From NCBI GenBank assembly GCA_030248295.1, contig JASANH010000812.1, positions 798,077-862,076 on the forward strand: 64,000 nucleotides of DNA, read 5' to 3'. Shown piece by piece: positions 24,601-36,484 of this stretch. The DNA is from Mesodorylaimus sp. YZB2_4 (taxonomy: Eukaryota > Nematoda > Enoplea > Dorylaimida > Dorylaimidae). The notes beneath the pieces are model-generated. The model had not been told where the DNA came from. It made no database searches and saw only the letters and a program-made list of their open reading frames with translations. Positions within the stretch are counted from its first letter, which is position 1. The number at the start of each line of letters is the position of its first letter. A program made the position numbers and the translations under genes.

Positions 24601-25548
24601 TATGAACCCTGCAGGCTTAAAAAAGAAACTTACGGTTCTGATTCCAAACCCAGGCGGTACTTCAGTGAATGAACAAGACATGTTATCCTTTGAATCAGGC
24701 GAGTCGATTTGAGCAACGCTTTCTTCGCCCATTGATTCCTCAACCGTTGATAGCATGGACACGTCGGGTGGTGTCGAAGACGAGCTAGCATCTTTTGCTG
24801 TTGTTTCTTCTTTTTTTGCTTCTTTTTGTAAAGTAGCGACAGCTAATTGCTTTTTCGAAGAGTCGATACGAACGTTACGAAGATCCTAAAATAAAGGAAA
24901 ATAAACGTTAGTTTTTCTTTTAGCATCATCTTCTAACTTACACTCGTTGAGTTTTTCGTCACACCATGTAAGGAATTATCAGTTTTAGCTGTCCCCATAA
25001 ACTACTCGAGCGCCAAAAGTTTAAGGGCCGAGGGCAAAACCAAAAACCTTGGAGGGCCAAGAAATAGCCAAATGAACCATCGCACACAAGTTTGTTCTGC
25101 ACAAGAAACCAAGGTTTACATTATTTTTCGTACAACCTAGTTCGGATTTGAATATTTAAGTGAAAACCATAAAAACACGCGTTTTGCGAGAAACAATATA
25201 AAATTTCCCTTTTGTTCAACAAAAATTATTACGATTTCAGGCAAAATTGTTTTCCGCTGGATAAATCATTTTGAGGAAAAAACGAACCATACTTACGTTT
25301 GTAATATCACCTAGAGCGGGCCTTTTCTTCTGTGGTTGTTGCACGGCTGGAGATCCTTCCGCTGTTCTTTTGCAAAGCATTGTACTCGTATTCGACGATC
25401 CATTGTTTTCGACTTTTGATTTCATCTAGAACAAATGTTTTGATATACAAAACTAAAATCAAATAAATACGTGAATCACATATTCGAGAACTTCAAGAAC
25501 GATTTGATAAAAGATGCTTACATCGCGAGATTGTCTCCGTGTCAACAT
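21647..25548 (-). CDS. Cyclin B3 (copy 2, complete)
   Basis: Complete G2/M cyclin, 435 residues. Exons in transcription order: 25548-25522, 25425-25297, 25001-24942, 24885-24634, 24415-24332, 23657-23488, 23435-23366, 22696-22541, 22468-22322, 22266-22133, 21725-21647 (TAA). Total 1,308 bp, phases consistent. The N-terminus has a canonical destruction box RPALGDITN (end of exon 2), the signal for APC/C degradation. A Lys/Glu/Ser-rich linker follows, then YDRENEWDPYNVPHYAQDIF, which is cyclin B3-like. The cyclin boxes include ILIDWMVEVQ and PPLIDDFLYICDDAY. The first exon (MLTRRQSRD) is inferred from a good donor and matching phase; Met at 25,425 is the alternative start. TTGCAG lies immediately before the first ATG, so cis- or trans-splicing could define the mRNA 5' end. 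Confidence 0.93.
23865..23949 (+). repeat. tRNA-derived repeat, family C
   Basis: Second copy of the family seen at 15,409-15,492, with B-box GGGTTCGAATCCCAC, in an intron of cyclin copy 2. Confidence 0.5.
24014..24303. mobile_element. Fold-back element in cyclin B3 intron
   Basis: Left arm contains gacgaagtaaactg, gaatcgatgtc and gtagccaaaattctggacc. The right arm contains their reverse complements in reverse order (gggtcccgaattttggctac, gacatcgattc, gtacttcgtc). The arms are 80-110 bp and partly diverged. No coding potential. Part of the arm motif also occurs at about 23,704. Confidence 0.6.
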
Positions 25549-26640
25549 TGCTGCAATTTCTGATGACCTTACAAAATGTTGCTACGTATTGTGGTCCTTG
25601 AAGAAAACAAAAGACCTGGATTTTTGAGTCACTGAAGAATTGCAAAAACTTACCTCAGGAAAAAGTGAAGAAATTGTTAGCTAATATGGAATAGGGGAGA
25701 ATAAATAAAGTACAAAAGGACTATAAAAAAGAAAACGGAATTTACGGAACCGACCGAGAAAACGTGTGGACCACCCTGCAAGCAAAGGGCGGCAGAAGAG
25801 AAAAACCCAAGCCAGGATTTTCGCGCACACCCTGTTTTGAGTATGGAAAAATGGGTAAGCGGTTTTGTCTCGCCACGCAGAATATGCGCGCAAGCAAATG
25901 GCGGGAACTCAAATTTTTTTATGGAGAAAATGACACAGCACGACATCATAACGAATTTTTGACATGCTCATTCTTATGAGATTTCGTTAGTCCCCTTCCC
26001 TTTTGTATAAGTCATGTTCGCAAAATAGCTTGGCACCAGACCGCGACCCTATTTCCGAGCAGTCACATGCGAAAGGACCCACATAAGAAAAAAACGGGAA
26101 GGAAAAGCTCGAATCGACATCTTCGCGAAAACACTGATTAATAGACACGACCGCTCACTCAAGGACGCTTCCTCTTTGATTTATGCAGGTTTTCTTGCTT
26201 ATGTTTTAACTTTTGTAACCCCTAGTTGGTCTACAGACCCAATTACGGCGGTTAGAACAAAGACCAGTTCTTAGACGTTAAAGGTGAACATAAAACCAGT
26301 TTTCACAAGGAAAAGACGCACACGGCTAACCTGTTTCCACACGGACCAACTAAGGGTAAGGGGTTGGGGCTGGAAAAAGGAAAGTGCTTTGCCATGATAG
26401 GAAGAGCAGGCTGACACTTTAGTAACCGTGGGTTAGGAGCGAGCGGCCGCGGTGCAGTGGCTCAGTTGGTAGGCCCGCAGTGCTGGCCTATCAACGTCGA
26501 CTGGGAGGCTGCAGTTGCTATTGCAGCTGTGGGAAGCAGTTCAGCAAGCCCGTTGATGACTTGCACACCTGGCTTCAGAGCAACTCTCGCAGTTCCAATA
26601 AAGGGTGTACACCGAACAAGTACAGTGGAAACCTACAGTG
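25549..26640. other. Intergenic stretch upstream of cyclin B3 copy 2
   Basis: Would contain the promoter of the minus-strand cyclin gene. No motif is clear enough to call. A tRNA-derived SINE head starts at 26,446. Confidence 0.4.
26446..26620 (+). repeat. tRNA-derived SINE, family F
   Basis: Head ggtgcagtggctcagttggt resembles a tRNA A-box region, followed by gactgggaggctgcagttgc. It matches the minus-strand copy at 8,276-8,612 and ends just before the pogo-like element. Confidence 0.55.
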
Positions 26641-26808
26641 CAGTCGACCTAGGATAATTGCAAAGTCCGGATAAATGCAACAAGTTCTCATTTCCCGATT
26701 TTTGGTCCTATGTTTTCCATGTATGTCAATCTCGGATAATTGTTCCTCGGATATTTGCAACTTTGCGCTTATTTTAGGGCCTAATCACAGTTGGTCGCTA
26801 CCCTGTGG

Positions 26809-27639
26809 CCAGGGTCGACCGTACCACCGCACCGGCCGTACCGTGCCGCCGTACCGGGGGTGGTACGGTACGGGTACGGCAGTGAAAACAGGCCGGTACG
26901 GCCGTACCTCCAGGGTTATGTCATTTTTAAATTTTCCGCGCTTCAGTGATTCGCAGGTGCATGCAGCTTACTTCAAAACAGCTGTTTTTGTGTAGGTATT
27001 CGAGAAAGTGTGAAATCAAGAAGATTGTTGCACTTTGATTTGAAATCAAGAAAATTGTTGCACTGTACCGTAGCTGCAGGACTTGCTGGTGTGAATTGAA
27101 TTTCGTAGCTGGTCTGTTGGGACAGCCAGTTAGGTCTTATCAGCAAATGGCTTCTAAAGTTTACGATTATTACTACATCGACGACAACGACGAATTACAC
27201 GCAATTTGCAAGGTCTGTAAGACAAAGATCTCGAGAGGCGGCCCCTCATCTCACTCTGATTTCCAGCGCTGGAAATCAGGTGCTGGAAAGCTGAGAAACC
27301 GCATTTTTGGTGGCTAAGAATGTATGCGGGGGTAACCATGGAAGTCTTATGCCAGAAAATACCTGAATGCTTCCTTTTGTGAAATGTAATCTGCCAGCAG
27401 TTGGATTCAATACGTTCAAATTAGTCTAATACGGATGTGTGACGCCAGATTCAAACAAGCTAATAAAGTACTTTTGCTGAACTGTCCGCTTTTGAAATCA
27501 AAGCATAACCAGCTAAGAAAGTTTCTTATTCATATGCAGTTAAAGTAAAATTTTGAGTACGGTACGGTACGGCCGTACCAGGCCCTCGGTACGGGTACGG
27601 TGCGGGTACGGTCAAAAAAGCCGGTACGGTCGACCCTGG
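26809..27639 (+). mobile_element. hAT element with GTACGG-rich ends and BED-finger remnant
   Basis: An 831-bp element with ends CCAGGGTCGACCGTACC and GGTACGGTCGACCCTGG. The perfect 8-bp target duplication ccctgtgg is at 26801-26808 and 27640-27647. Both subterminal regions are arrays of GTACGG/CCGTAC. It is inserted into the left half of the pogo-like element. Confidence 0.88.
27147..27317 (+). pseudogene. hAT transposase N-terminal BED zinc finger remnant
   Basis: An open frame starting at ATG 27,147 encodes SKVYDYYYIDDNDELHAICK with the finger cysteines in CKVCKTKISRGG, the usual first half of a BED-type zinc finger. The His pair that should follow is not in place and the frame stops after 56 residues. 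The catalytic part of the transposase has been deleted from the element. Confidence 0.6.
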
Positions 27640-28238
27640 CCCTGTGGTACGACAGGCGCGTGTGCACCCGACTAATAATTTGGCCCTTTGGCCTGCCAAG
27701 GGTGCAAATGTGACCCTGTTGTGCTCCTAATCATCCTGGGTACAGAAATTTATGTGACAGTAAGCGGACTGGGCCAAATCGGCGTGATAATAAGCGAACT
27801 CAAAATACTCACAAAGTATAGGGCAAAAGATTGGACTTTGAAAACCTGTGACAATAACTGGAGTGTGACATTATCCGGTGTGACTATAAGTGGCTCGACT
27901 GAATGGCTGAAAAGGACTTTGTAATTCATCATCGTCACTGCTGAATCGCTAACTGTTTTTGCTGTAAGATTAGTGAGGGAAAGATTTCGCTTGTACTCGA
28001 TTGGTCAAAACTGTGTGACTAAGAAAATGAGTTTTCCCCGGTAAAAAACTTTTCTGAAAGCATTAATTAAGAGTGATGGTGACTAATGTGCGCAAAGCAT
28101 ACAAAACTTCGCGCAATTGCAACTTTTTTTCTAAAATCCATCTGGACTTCGCGTAATTGCAATATCGGATCATAGCAACTTCGGCTAATTGCAACTCTTT
28201 TTGGCGTCCCGAGCGGCTGCATTATCCGAGGTCGACTG

Positions 28239-31129
28239 TAAACAGGATGCAGGCCTTGATTTTATCTACTGAAACTACTGGCACTCCAAGAAAAGCGGGA
28301 GTGTTGTTGGGAAACTGGGTGGGGCAGGGCCTAGAAAGGCAAGGCAGCGACATTGCTCGATGGCCACCATTTCCCTAATCCCTCGTGTGCGTGATCTGAA
28401 TTTTGACATACTGTAGGGACCTGTGTGGCCGTAATTTGATCTATGAGCCATTAAGAAAGGACGCTGTCTCCGAAAGGCACGTTTTGACTCCATCTGTCCC
28501 CCTGTCCATTTCCGACAAAAGTGACCTTTTTCCACCTCCCCCAACACCGTGTAGCCTGGTCTGGATATCGTCTATTCAAGGCCCTCACCTCAGCCAGGGT
28601 TGGGTAAGCATGCATCACTTCGAATGTTTCTCCACCACAAACGCTTCGCCAGGAAGCGTGGCAAGCCCGCTGATGGCCCTGCTTACCTGGCTCTGGGGTA
28701 ACTATCGCAGCCGCAGTTGATACGTGAAATAAGTTGAAATCGGAGAGCACTTTACACCATCACCTCGGGATCCCTGCAGCAGCTGTAATAGGCATGGACT
28801 AGGCATGTGCTATGCCCTCTGGCCTATGAGTGCACTGGTTCAGGAAACTGGTCCGCCTCTCCTAAGTCAGGGCCAGCACGAGACCGAGAGCGAGGTCGAG
28901 GTCGAGTGACTGGTCTGATTGCAGGCATCGGTTAAGAACTAGTCTTGAGTTCCTGATCCGAACTTGCTCTGTGAGCACTTCGGGCTCAGGTCCGTCAGAA
29001 CCCCTTTGACGGCCGGCACGTGCGGCTGCTCCCCGAATTGTGAGTCTACACGGCCCTTGTGGTGTGGTGGCAATAACCTATAACACGAGGTGTCCGTGGA
29101 CTGCGTGATACTGTTCCTGGCTTGAGCCATCCTCTGGTCAGCCCTAGATAGTCCTAGGGCGAGCCAAGGATTTCACAGCGAGTCATGTTCAGCATATCAC
29201 ATTGAATACTTCAGAACAAGAAGGTAAGCAGAGAACTAGCCCAGAGATGCTGGCAAGGACCCCTCGTCGCCTGCTATTATCCAACGATGACAGTGCAGGC
29301 AGAGGTTTTTTGGCTGACGCGCTCCTGTTAACGGAGCAGCCGTGAACGTTGGCCCCGCTTACTATGTCAGGACAGATAACCAGGTAAGAAAAACGGGGAA
29401 GTTCCGTGTGGAAACTTGATGACGGGGTCAAACGAAAAAAATAGAGAAACGTGGATTTAGTAATTCGCTTGCTTCTGACAAAACGACACTGCATCTTAGC
29501 CCTTTTTCAAGGTGCAGGGAATATCGATTGATTGATGGCAGCAAAGGCACGCACAGTAGCGGACACAACGCTCTAAATTTTTGGCGGTGTGAGTCCATTA
29601 ACTCTGCGGGCACTGTTCACTCGAAGGATTCCACAGACTCCATCTACAACAGCATTGCGGCAGTTGATCTCAGGACCCCCTGCAGTACAGCACGTGCGAT
29701 CAGTGGGCTGACTGGGTGATGGCTTATCTCACCAAGGAAACATTCACGAAAGGAGTAGACCCAAAAGACATGTTTTGATTCCCTTCACTCCACTGCCTGT
29801 TAATGCCTTCAGTTCGCTCCCCCCTTTCAAAGACCATTTTTCACCCACCCCTCCCACCACTGAGTAGCGTGGATATACCGCCAACGCGCACTGCTTACAC
29901 AATTTTCTGCTAACACTGGATTGTTGCTCAAGCTAATCATTTCGTTTCAGTCTGTCAAGCCTTAGTTTCCTTAAATCTGTCCAGATATGACAAAATACCC
30001 ACCAACATCCCCATGATCTCAACTTCCCTTCTAAAGGCCACATCCATATGGTTATTTATGACGTATCTCATGCATATCTACGATTAAAAGCACTTTACAC
30101 CGCGACCTTGGTTCCTACGCGTAACCCGTCAGAGTGATGTTTCAGGGCATGGCTGGCTGCCCTGCGTTTCTGACATGGGGCAAAAGCTCCACCATACCAA
30201 AGCGCGTTTTGCAAGAGTCCGAAAATTACCAAGGCAGCATTCATCCAAAAAGCGACTGGGGTCGTAGCCTAGCAGCAGGCGTCCCTCTCACGCTGGGTGC
30301 GCACTTACAAAGGACGGTTCGACTCCCGCCTGGGTAAACAAAGATTGTCAATTGTGTTCCCCAGTCGCTCCAATGCGCTGTGTGATGGTGCTCAGCAATG
30401 GATAAAGTACAATATGATGATACGGTGTGGACCATACTGTACAAGACACAACATCAAGAAAGTTCAACCTGGAGATCACGACAGAATAAGCTTACTTCTT
30501 GATTTTCTCATGCTTGGCGCAACATACAACGTTTCTACCAAATTGTCATTTCACAAAACTGGAATGTATATGGATGGCAAGCTGATTGACAGGCACACAC
30601 ACACATAAGCAGGATCCCCCCCCCCCCCGAATGCATAGACTTCTGCACGAAATCACGCGAAACCAGAGAAGAATAAAGCAAAATACAACTGCGTAAAAGC
30701 TTCCAAATATGCTGCATGAACGACAAAACCTCACAATTACACAACAAATTCAAAAAAACCAATAATGGCATCTTACAATGTATAATGTCATAAACTTGTA
30801 GGAAATCTATACGCTTCGGAAATTAGTTAAATAAACTGTACGCTCTCGAGATAATCCCCCTAATTTTACTCCCTTATAACGAATAATCTTTTTTAAATGA
30901 TGCTAATAAAATTTTTTGCAATAATTTTTATTGCTATTTTTCATTTTAATTTTGCTTTTTTTTTATACGATCAAAAAAATTTCTCACAGACTCTATTACA
31001 TGGCGGGATTAAAAATTTACTCTACCTAATCGTTTTTTGAAATGGAAGAAAAAACCGAACTGCGAATCGCTCACCACCACAACCATTTCGAATTCAGTTC
31101 ACAGTTTTAATTTAATTTTTCTAAAATCC
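28239..31129. other. Repeat-rich intergenic stretch
   Basis: No gene recognised. It has SINE-like G/C-rich segments around 28,450-28,800 and 29,750-29,900 that resemble each other weakly, a family A SINE at 30,256, a C12 run at about 30,618 and an A/T-rich 3' flank of the minus-strand gene at 31,130. TTTATT at 30,927-30,932 is an AATAAA on the minus strand, about 200 bp beyond that gene's stop. Confidence 0.4.
30256..30340 (+). repeat. tRNA-derived SINE fragment, family A
   Basis: Contains ggtcgtagcctagcagcagg, ctcacgctgggtgcgcac and B-box ggttcgactcc, the plus-strand counterpart of the copies at 1,363 and 12,421. Confidence 0.6.
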
Positions 31130-32188
31130 TTACTTCTTTTTTGCCGCGAATCCAGAATTCATATATTTAAACATAATTTCCGGTTGACGATTGCAAATAA
31201 GGCGAAAAATTCCTTCATCGCCAAACATATTTTCTAATAAGATACTTTCTATGATAGGATCGGTTTGTACGATTGCGTCTTTCATCGATTTATTGACTGA
31301 TTCAGATACATTATTGGGCAATTTCTGCTCGATTTTCGAACTGTTCATGCGACGAGTTGCATCTTCGTGGAACTGGATATTTGCAATTTGAGAAAAGGTC
31401 GGTATGGGCGATTTGGAAGGCGATGCGACTGGAGCAATCTGCTGCTTGGTCACGGAAAGGCGATCTTGGCTTGAAGAACTTTCGCCATTTCCAGTCGATA
31501 TATCTGGTTTCGAACGATCAACGACGACATTTTTGGCGAAATATTTACAACCATTCCGATCTTTTTGAGGATGTAAATCGCAAATGACGCGAGTTGACGC
31601 AGGAAATTCTTTGGCCAAGGAAAATATATTATTTTTATCGATAAAATTACCTGTTACGGATCGATTATCCATAAAAGCACGTCCAGAAATCGGAGGATCT
31701 AATCGAATACAGGCAAACGCAATTCCGTTATAATCGATAACACCTTTTACTTGAGAAATAACTCCACCAATTCCCCCGCCAACGTGACTACTTTGACTAC
31801 TCGCTTGGGAAGTACATGATTTCTCATCATCATCAATGTGAACAAGCGGTTCTCCATTTTCTATATTTCCTATTGATTTGGGTGTCGTAGCATTGCTTAA
31901 TTTTGAAAGTGAGATGGCAACCCATTTGCATCCACGTTCAGGTTTAGTCGCTGGCACGAAAGTAAAAGCCACACGATCGCCGACTTTATATTTAGTATTC
32001 AATTTGTATAAAACTGATTTATCCGATAATCCGCCATGAATATAAACTTCTTTACCATATTCGCTTTGATCAGGTTTTGCGTAAGCAGTTGCGGCGCTAA
32101 CAAAAGTAATCGTTCCAGTACCGACTTTATACGAGCCTGGAACCTTTCGTCCTTCTTCGCCGAGTAGTGCCATCACAAATATTTTCAA
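31130..32188 (-). CDS. Uncharacterised protein with two OB/cold-shock-like repeats
   Basis: Single-exon frame of 352 residues (347 if the Met at residue 6, MALLGEEGRK, is the start). I do not recognise the gene. Residues about 20-90 (GTGTITFVSAATAYAKP ... GKEVYIHGG ... YKVGDRVAFTFVPA) look like a beta-rich OB or cold-shock-type fold. A second, diverged unit spans about 140-220 (VKGVIDYNGIAFACIRLDPP ... NIFSLAKEFPASTRVICDL ... CKYFAKNVVVDRS). The rest is Ser/Lys/Asn-rich and probably disordered, with a compact C-terminal segment ILLENMFGDEGIFRLICNR. No signal peptide or membrane span. A nucleic-acid-binding role would be typical for such folds but is inference only. A possible poly(A) signal lies about 200 bp downstream. 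Confidence 0.7.
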   Translation of the reverse strand: MKIFVMALLGEEGRKVPGSYKVGTGTITFVSAATAYAKPDQSEYGKEVYIHGGLSDKSVLYKLNTKYKVGDRVAFTFVPATKPERGCKWVAISLSKLSNATTPKSIGNIENGEPLVHIDDDEKSCTSQASSQSSHVGGGIGGVISQVKGVIDYNGIAFACIRLDPPISGRAFMDNRSVTGNFIDKNNIFSLAKEFPASTRVICDLHPQKDRNGCKYFAKNVVVDRSKPDISTGNGESSSSQDRLSVTKQQIAPVASPSKSPIPTFSQIANIQFHEDATRRMNSSKIEQKLPNNVSESVNKSMKDAIVQTDPIIESILLENMFGDEGIFRLICNRQPEIMFKYMNSGFAAKKK

Positions 32189-35100
32189 CTAATCATACAA
32201 CTTGACTCGAATTTGCAAACTACCAGAAATACATAATGACACGCAAATGTAAGAGCTGTCAGCAAGGCAGACAAACTGCGTACTCGCATTTCCCATTGCG
32301 CAATGTCGCGACTGTAAATTGCACGCACAGCTACAGTACTTGTGTTTTGATGCTCAGGTGCGAAGTAAAAGCGGTAAATTTAAAACAGGTCGTTTGCCCG
32401 CAACAAGCAAAAAAGGTCATAAATTGCCAAGTGGAAAATTTAACCCCATGATTTTGTTGTGCTGAGTAGTAAACACCCTGTAAGTAAGTGGTAACGCAGA
32501 AGCTTAAATTATTTTCACCCCCCCCCTTCCCGCATGGAAATACAAAAAAACGTGTTGCTTGGGCGATATTGCATATATATATCCCCAACCCTTTCCTGAA
32601 ATTAGCTAAAATATATCTGCATAATCGCAAGATGATAAGCTTTCGAACGCTTTATTAAAATTTCTCTAGGTCCAACCGCTCGTAAGATATTCCCGCCAAA
32701 AGTCAAAACTCAAAGTTTTTTACACAAACATAGGCTTATAGCTCGAAATATGTAAGACAGATACACCCAAGCGATATTTTCACCAGAAATGCTTCTTGGC
32801 ATACAGATTCATAAAATATGCATTAAACTTATGAGAACAAGATAATTGCAAAAAACCAATTTTTTGTATTCTTTTTCCGAGTCATGTTTGTGTTGTGAGG
32901 CGTGTAACTTTCAAATGTAAGCGAACATATATTTCGGTGCTAGCTTATCTTGTAGAGGAGAAAAATGCTGCAAAAGTGGCCGTGCCTCGGTTTTAGTAGT
33001 CACAAAGACAGGGCGTACTGTATATTTCGAAAGTGTGGGAATTACATCTCGCGACTCTTCCTCGACTGTTTTTAGAGGATTTGCGGCTGCGCGCGTGCTT
33101 TCGTTGCGGTCGCAACACTGCCTTAGCAATGGCACCCTCTAGAAATACACGTCCTGGGCGTGGTGCTTTGTGAATTCTGAACATGGAACATGGCTGTTTT
33201 TGGAGCATTTTTCCTTCTCCACAAGATAGGCTTTGTCTGAAGTCTATGTTTGGAAGTTGCACGCCTGGATTCAATTGGATTGTATTCTTAGGATTTGTTT
33301 TCACTTCAGTAAATTGCGTGGTTGGCAACATTTTCAAATCAAAACAATGTGTCATTGCCTCGATAAAGGGGGTAGCTGCTTCTTTATAACCTTATGGAAG
33401 AATATCACAGCTACGAGCACAAAGAAAAGCGAAAGCGCGTCATTGACGAATTAAACTGACTTAATTTTTTTAAGATTTAGTGATATGACTACAGCACAGA
33501 TACGCTTTCCACAGATCTCGGGCCAATCGTGTTTCCAAACTCACAGTCTGATCAATACACGAGAGAGGAGAAAGGTGGTCCTGAGCTGCAGCATCCAAGC
33601 CACTGGTGGCCACAAAAATCTGACGAGGGCTAAGGTTGATGAATGCAGAATTAGTTGCAGGTCGATCGCTGAAATCGTTAAACATGCCAATTCGTGCAGG
33701 AACAGACGCATAATTATGATTAATTGCTGATTTGATCACTTGATCATTCATCGCATGACCTTGCAAATTACATTCTGATTTCAAAACTGAGTGACTCACG
33801 CAATTCTATTTTTTCCCTGTATGTAGCATGGTCAAAACTCTCTTCAGAAAAAATCCCTGTTTAACGATAACGAATCGCCATCACTTTGGCTATATAGACA
33901 TTTTTGTAAGAGCATTTTCACAATCATCTAAGACAAAGCGTTCGTGGTTAACAAATCCCCCACCCCACAATCCAGACTGTCTATCTTATTCTGCCTCTTC
34001 CTTGTCACCTCTGATCGTGAGATTAAGTATCGTCTGGCCCAATATAGCAAGCCTCTCACTGACTATGCCGCCGCTGGGCGCTGATGAATGTATCAGGTCA
34101 GGTGACCGACTGCCCTACCTGGAGGACAGATGTCGTAGGTCACGGCCGGATCAGATCGGATGCCATGAGTTTGGATCATCATCCGATCTGAACTATCCGA
34201 TCCTCTTTCTAAGCTGGTGGTGTTTCCAAAAACCTCTAGCAAACAATCAACGCTGGCAGTTTTTGTCCAACCACTGTGGTGGAATTCCCACTCTAGTATC
34301 CTGCATTGATGCTTCCTTTCTTCTGCTCATAATGGAGTTACAAGTCATCTTCTCAATATTATTATTTGAGACCAGAGAAAACATGGATGGCTCACAAGAA
34401 AACATCGCAAACGTGAAGTCAAACTTTACAAAACCAAAAATTGTAATATGTTCTTAGGTGCAAAAGAAAGCTCCCTGCAAAATATCAGAGTGTCTGGCCA
34501 ACTGATCAGTAGACGCGGTGGCCTGGAGTCCTGAAAATTTTTGAATTCCTGTGTGGTTAGGAGCCCGAGCGTAAAGAAAACCACACTGGGTTCTTTCCCA
34601 AAATCTTTTCCAGGTTTTTGGGTTCGAGCTTAGAACACTCGGGTTTCGGGCAAAAATCCGGTCCTGTGACGATTCCCTCACTGTGTCGTTCCCTTCACCT
34701 TGTCTGGTGGGGAAATCGACTCAATGAGACATGCGACGTTTCCTCCACTGTGACGATGCCCCCATCATAATTTTCTCCTGATATGAAGGTAGGTACAACT
34801 TCAGTTGCAAAAGGCAGCACGTGTGCGATAGGATGTGTGGGGCAGCAAAATAGGCTTGGCTTGTAGGGTGTGTGCTGCGTGAAGTACAAGTTTGCTGCAG
34901 CAGCTGAACGTGCGAGGTATTCAGGCCACAAACTTTTTGAACTCCTAACTTCATGAAGAAGAAATGGATCACACACTGCCAAGACGAGTATATGTAAGAC
35001 AAGACCAGTTTTTCTGTGCCCATGAAGGCATGTTTCAAATCTAAATGCAGAGCTACCTCACTGTGAGTCGGTAAAAGACAGAAGACATAAATTTAGGCAA

Positions 35101-35459
35101 TGGGATTTGGGTGAACTCGCCAGTATGGCAGCTGCAGATTTTTCTCATTCACGATACATTAGGCTCGTCTTCTATGTCCGTAGGCCAGGCAAGCGTGGCG
35201 CAAGGAGCAACGACGAAGTGAAAATATCTGTTTTTAACAGAAATTTGAAGTTGTGGTTTTTGGTTGTGGTCATTTGAGAGAAGCATGAATCTCCTCTACA
35301 TTATCAGCTTGTGAAGCAGAAACATGATGAGCAGTGTGGCTGAAAGGGGCTGCTTGTACCATGGCACCAATGACAACGAATACTCTGTTTATCAGGGAAG
35401 CAACCTCTGGAAAAAAGTTGATGCGTTATTGATTGTTCAAAAAATTACATGTATTTCAC

Positions 35460-35545
35460 ATGACCCGATCCGAAGCTCATTTGATCTGATCCGATCCGGC
35501 CGATCCGGCCGATCCGACAAGCCCACATCCGATCGGGTCGTGAGT
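35460..35545. repeat. GATCCG hexamer cluster
   Basis: Repeated gatccg/gatccggcc units like the subterminal arrays of the MITEs at 4.2, 5.4, 11.4 and 20.7 kb, but without the terminal repeat. Probably a decayed relative. Confidence 0.5.
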
Positions 35546-36484
35546 AGGATTTCTTTGAAAACTTTACGAATCCGCATGGGTCAATAATACAATATCATAT
35601 CAATGCTGATAAAACAACAAACCAAAAAGCAGACTGAAGGAAAGTTTCTTTCTTTTTTCTTCCTCGTGTAATCGAAATGAAAAATCTACCACATTCTGGC
35701 GTGGCGAAGTTCATGCTTACTGAACGCGGAAATGCTATCTCACTCAAATGCGGAGGGGTCGGGCTGCCTTGCAATAACGCACAAACAGAACAAATCCGTC
35801 TGTAAGGCTGGCGAAGGCCAAGTTAGTCATCACTTATGCATTGCTGTGAAAATGGTGGTTGAGGAGACAGTATCAGGTAATCTTGTGAAATGGAATCATG
35901 ACGCTGGCCGCAATCCATTTTGTCAGAGAAACTTTTGGTGCAGTTGATTAAAAGCCTTGCTAACATCGCTCCTCTGGTCTGGTGCAGCCCATCTACTCGG
36001 TCTAAGCACATATTTTTGATGCAACGGGGTATGATTACTTAAATGTAGGCGTGACGCCACTATTGCTGGATACTAATGGTGTTTTGTTTATCTGTGTCGC
36101 CAATGTCCTGTCATAGTCTTCGTCATGTATTCGATTCATTCGCTTGACAGACATGTGATATCGATGTATTCTAACGATGAGGCGTGTTGAGCGTAGCATA
36201 AGGGTACTTATCTGCTACGACTAGCTTCTCGGGCAAACGGGGCAGTTGTTGACCGACTACACTTGGCCAGGTGGGATAACACCTCGTCCGATGCATTTTT
36301 TTACCCACGATTTTTTTCCGCTCCAGACCATCATTCTGGCTGTCATCATTCGAATAAGCATATTGTCTCCGCGATCTTTTGACGTGAAATCTAACTCACC
36401 CCCTTTATTGTATGTTAACTCGCTTACTTTAGCATAGTTTATTACGGGCCCCTTCCATCATTGCTAAAAAGGGCGCATCCTTGA

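Larger units (their letters stand above)
26641..28238. mobile_element. pogo/Tigger-like inverted-repeat element
   Basis: Left end CAGTCGACCTAGGATAATTG and right end TTATCCGAGGTCGACTG are inverted repeats. The right flank is TA; the left flank is TG, presumably a decayed TA. Subterminal copies of GGATAATTGCAA and its inverse fill both ends. About 760 bp belong to this element; the rest is the nested hAT at 26,809-27,639. No transposase frame is seen in it. Family assignment rests on the terminal sequence style only. Confidence 0.6.

Noticed and set aside
33828..34457. 209-codon open frame
   Set aside because: No domain, biased composition from repeats (includes a GATC-rich patch), no exon-like borders.
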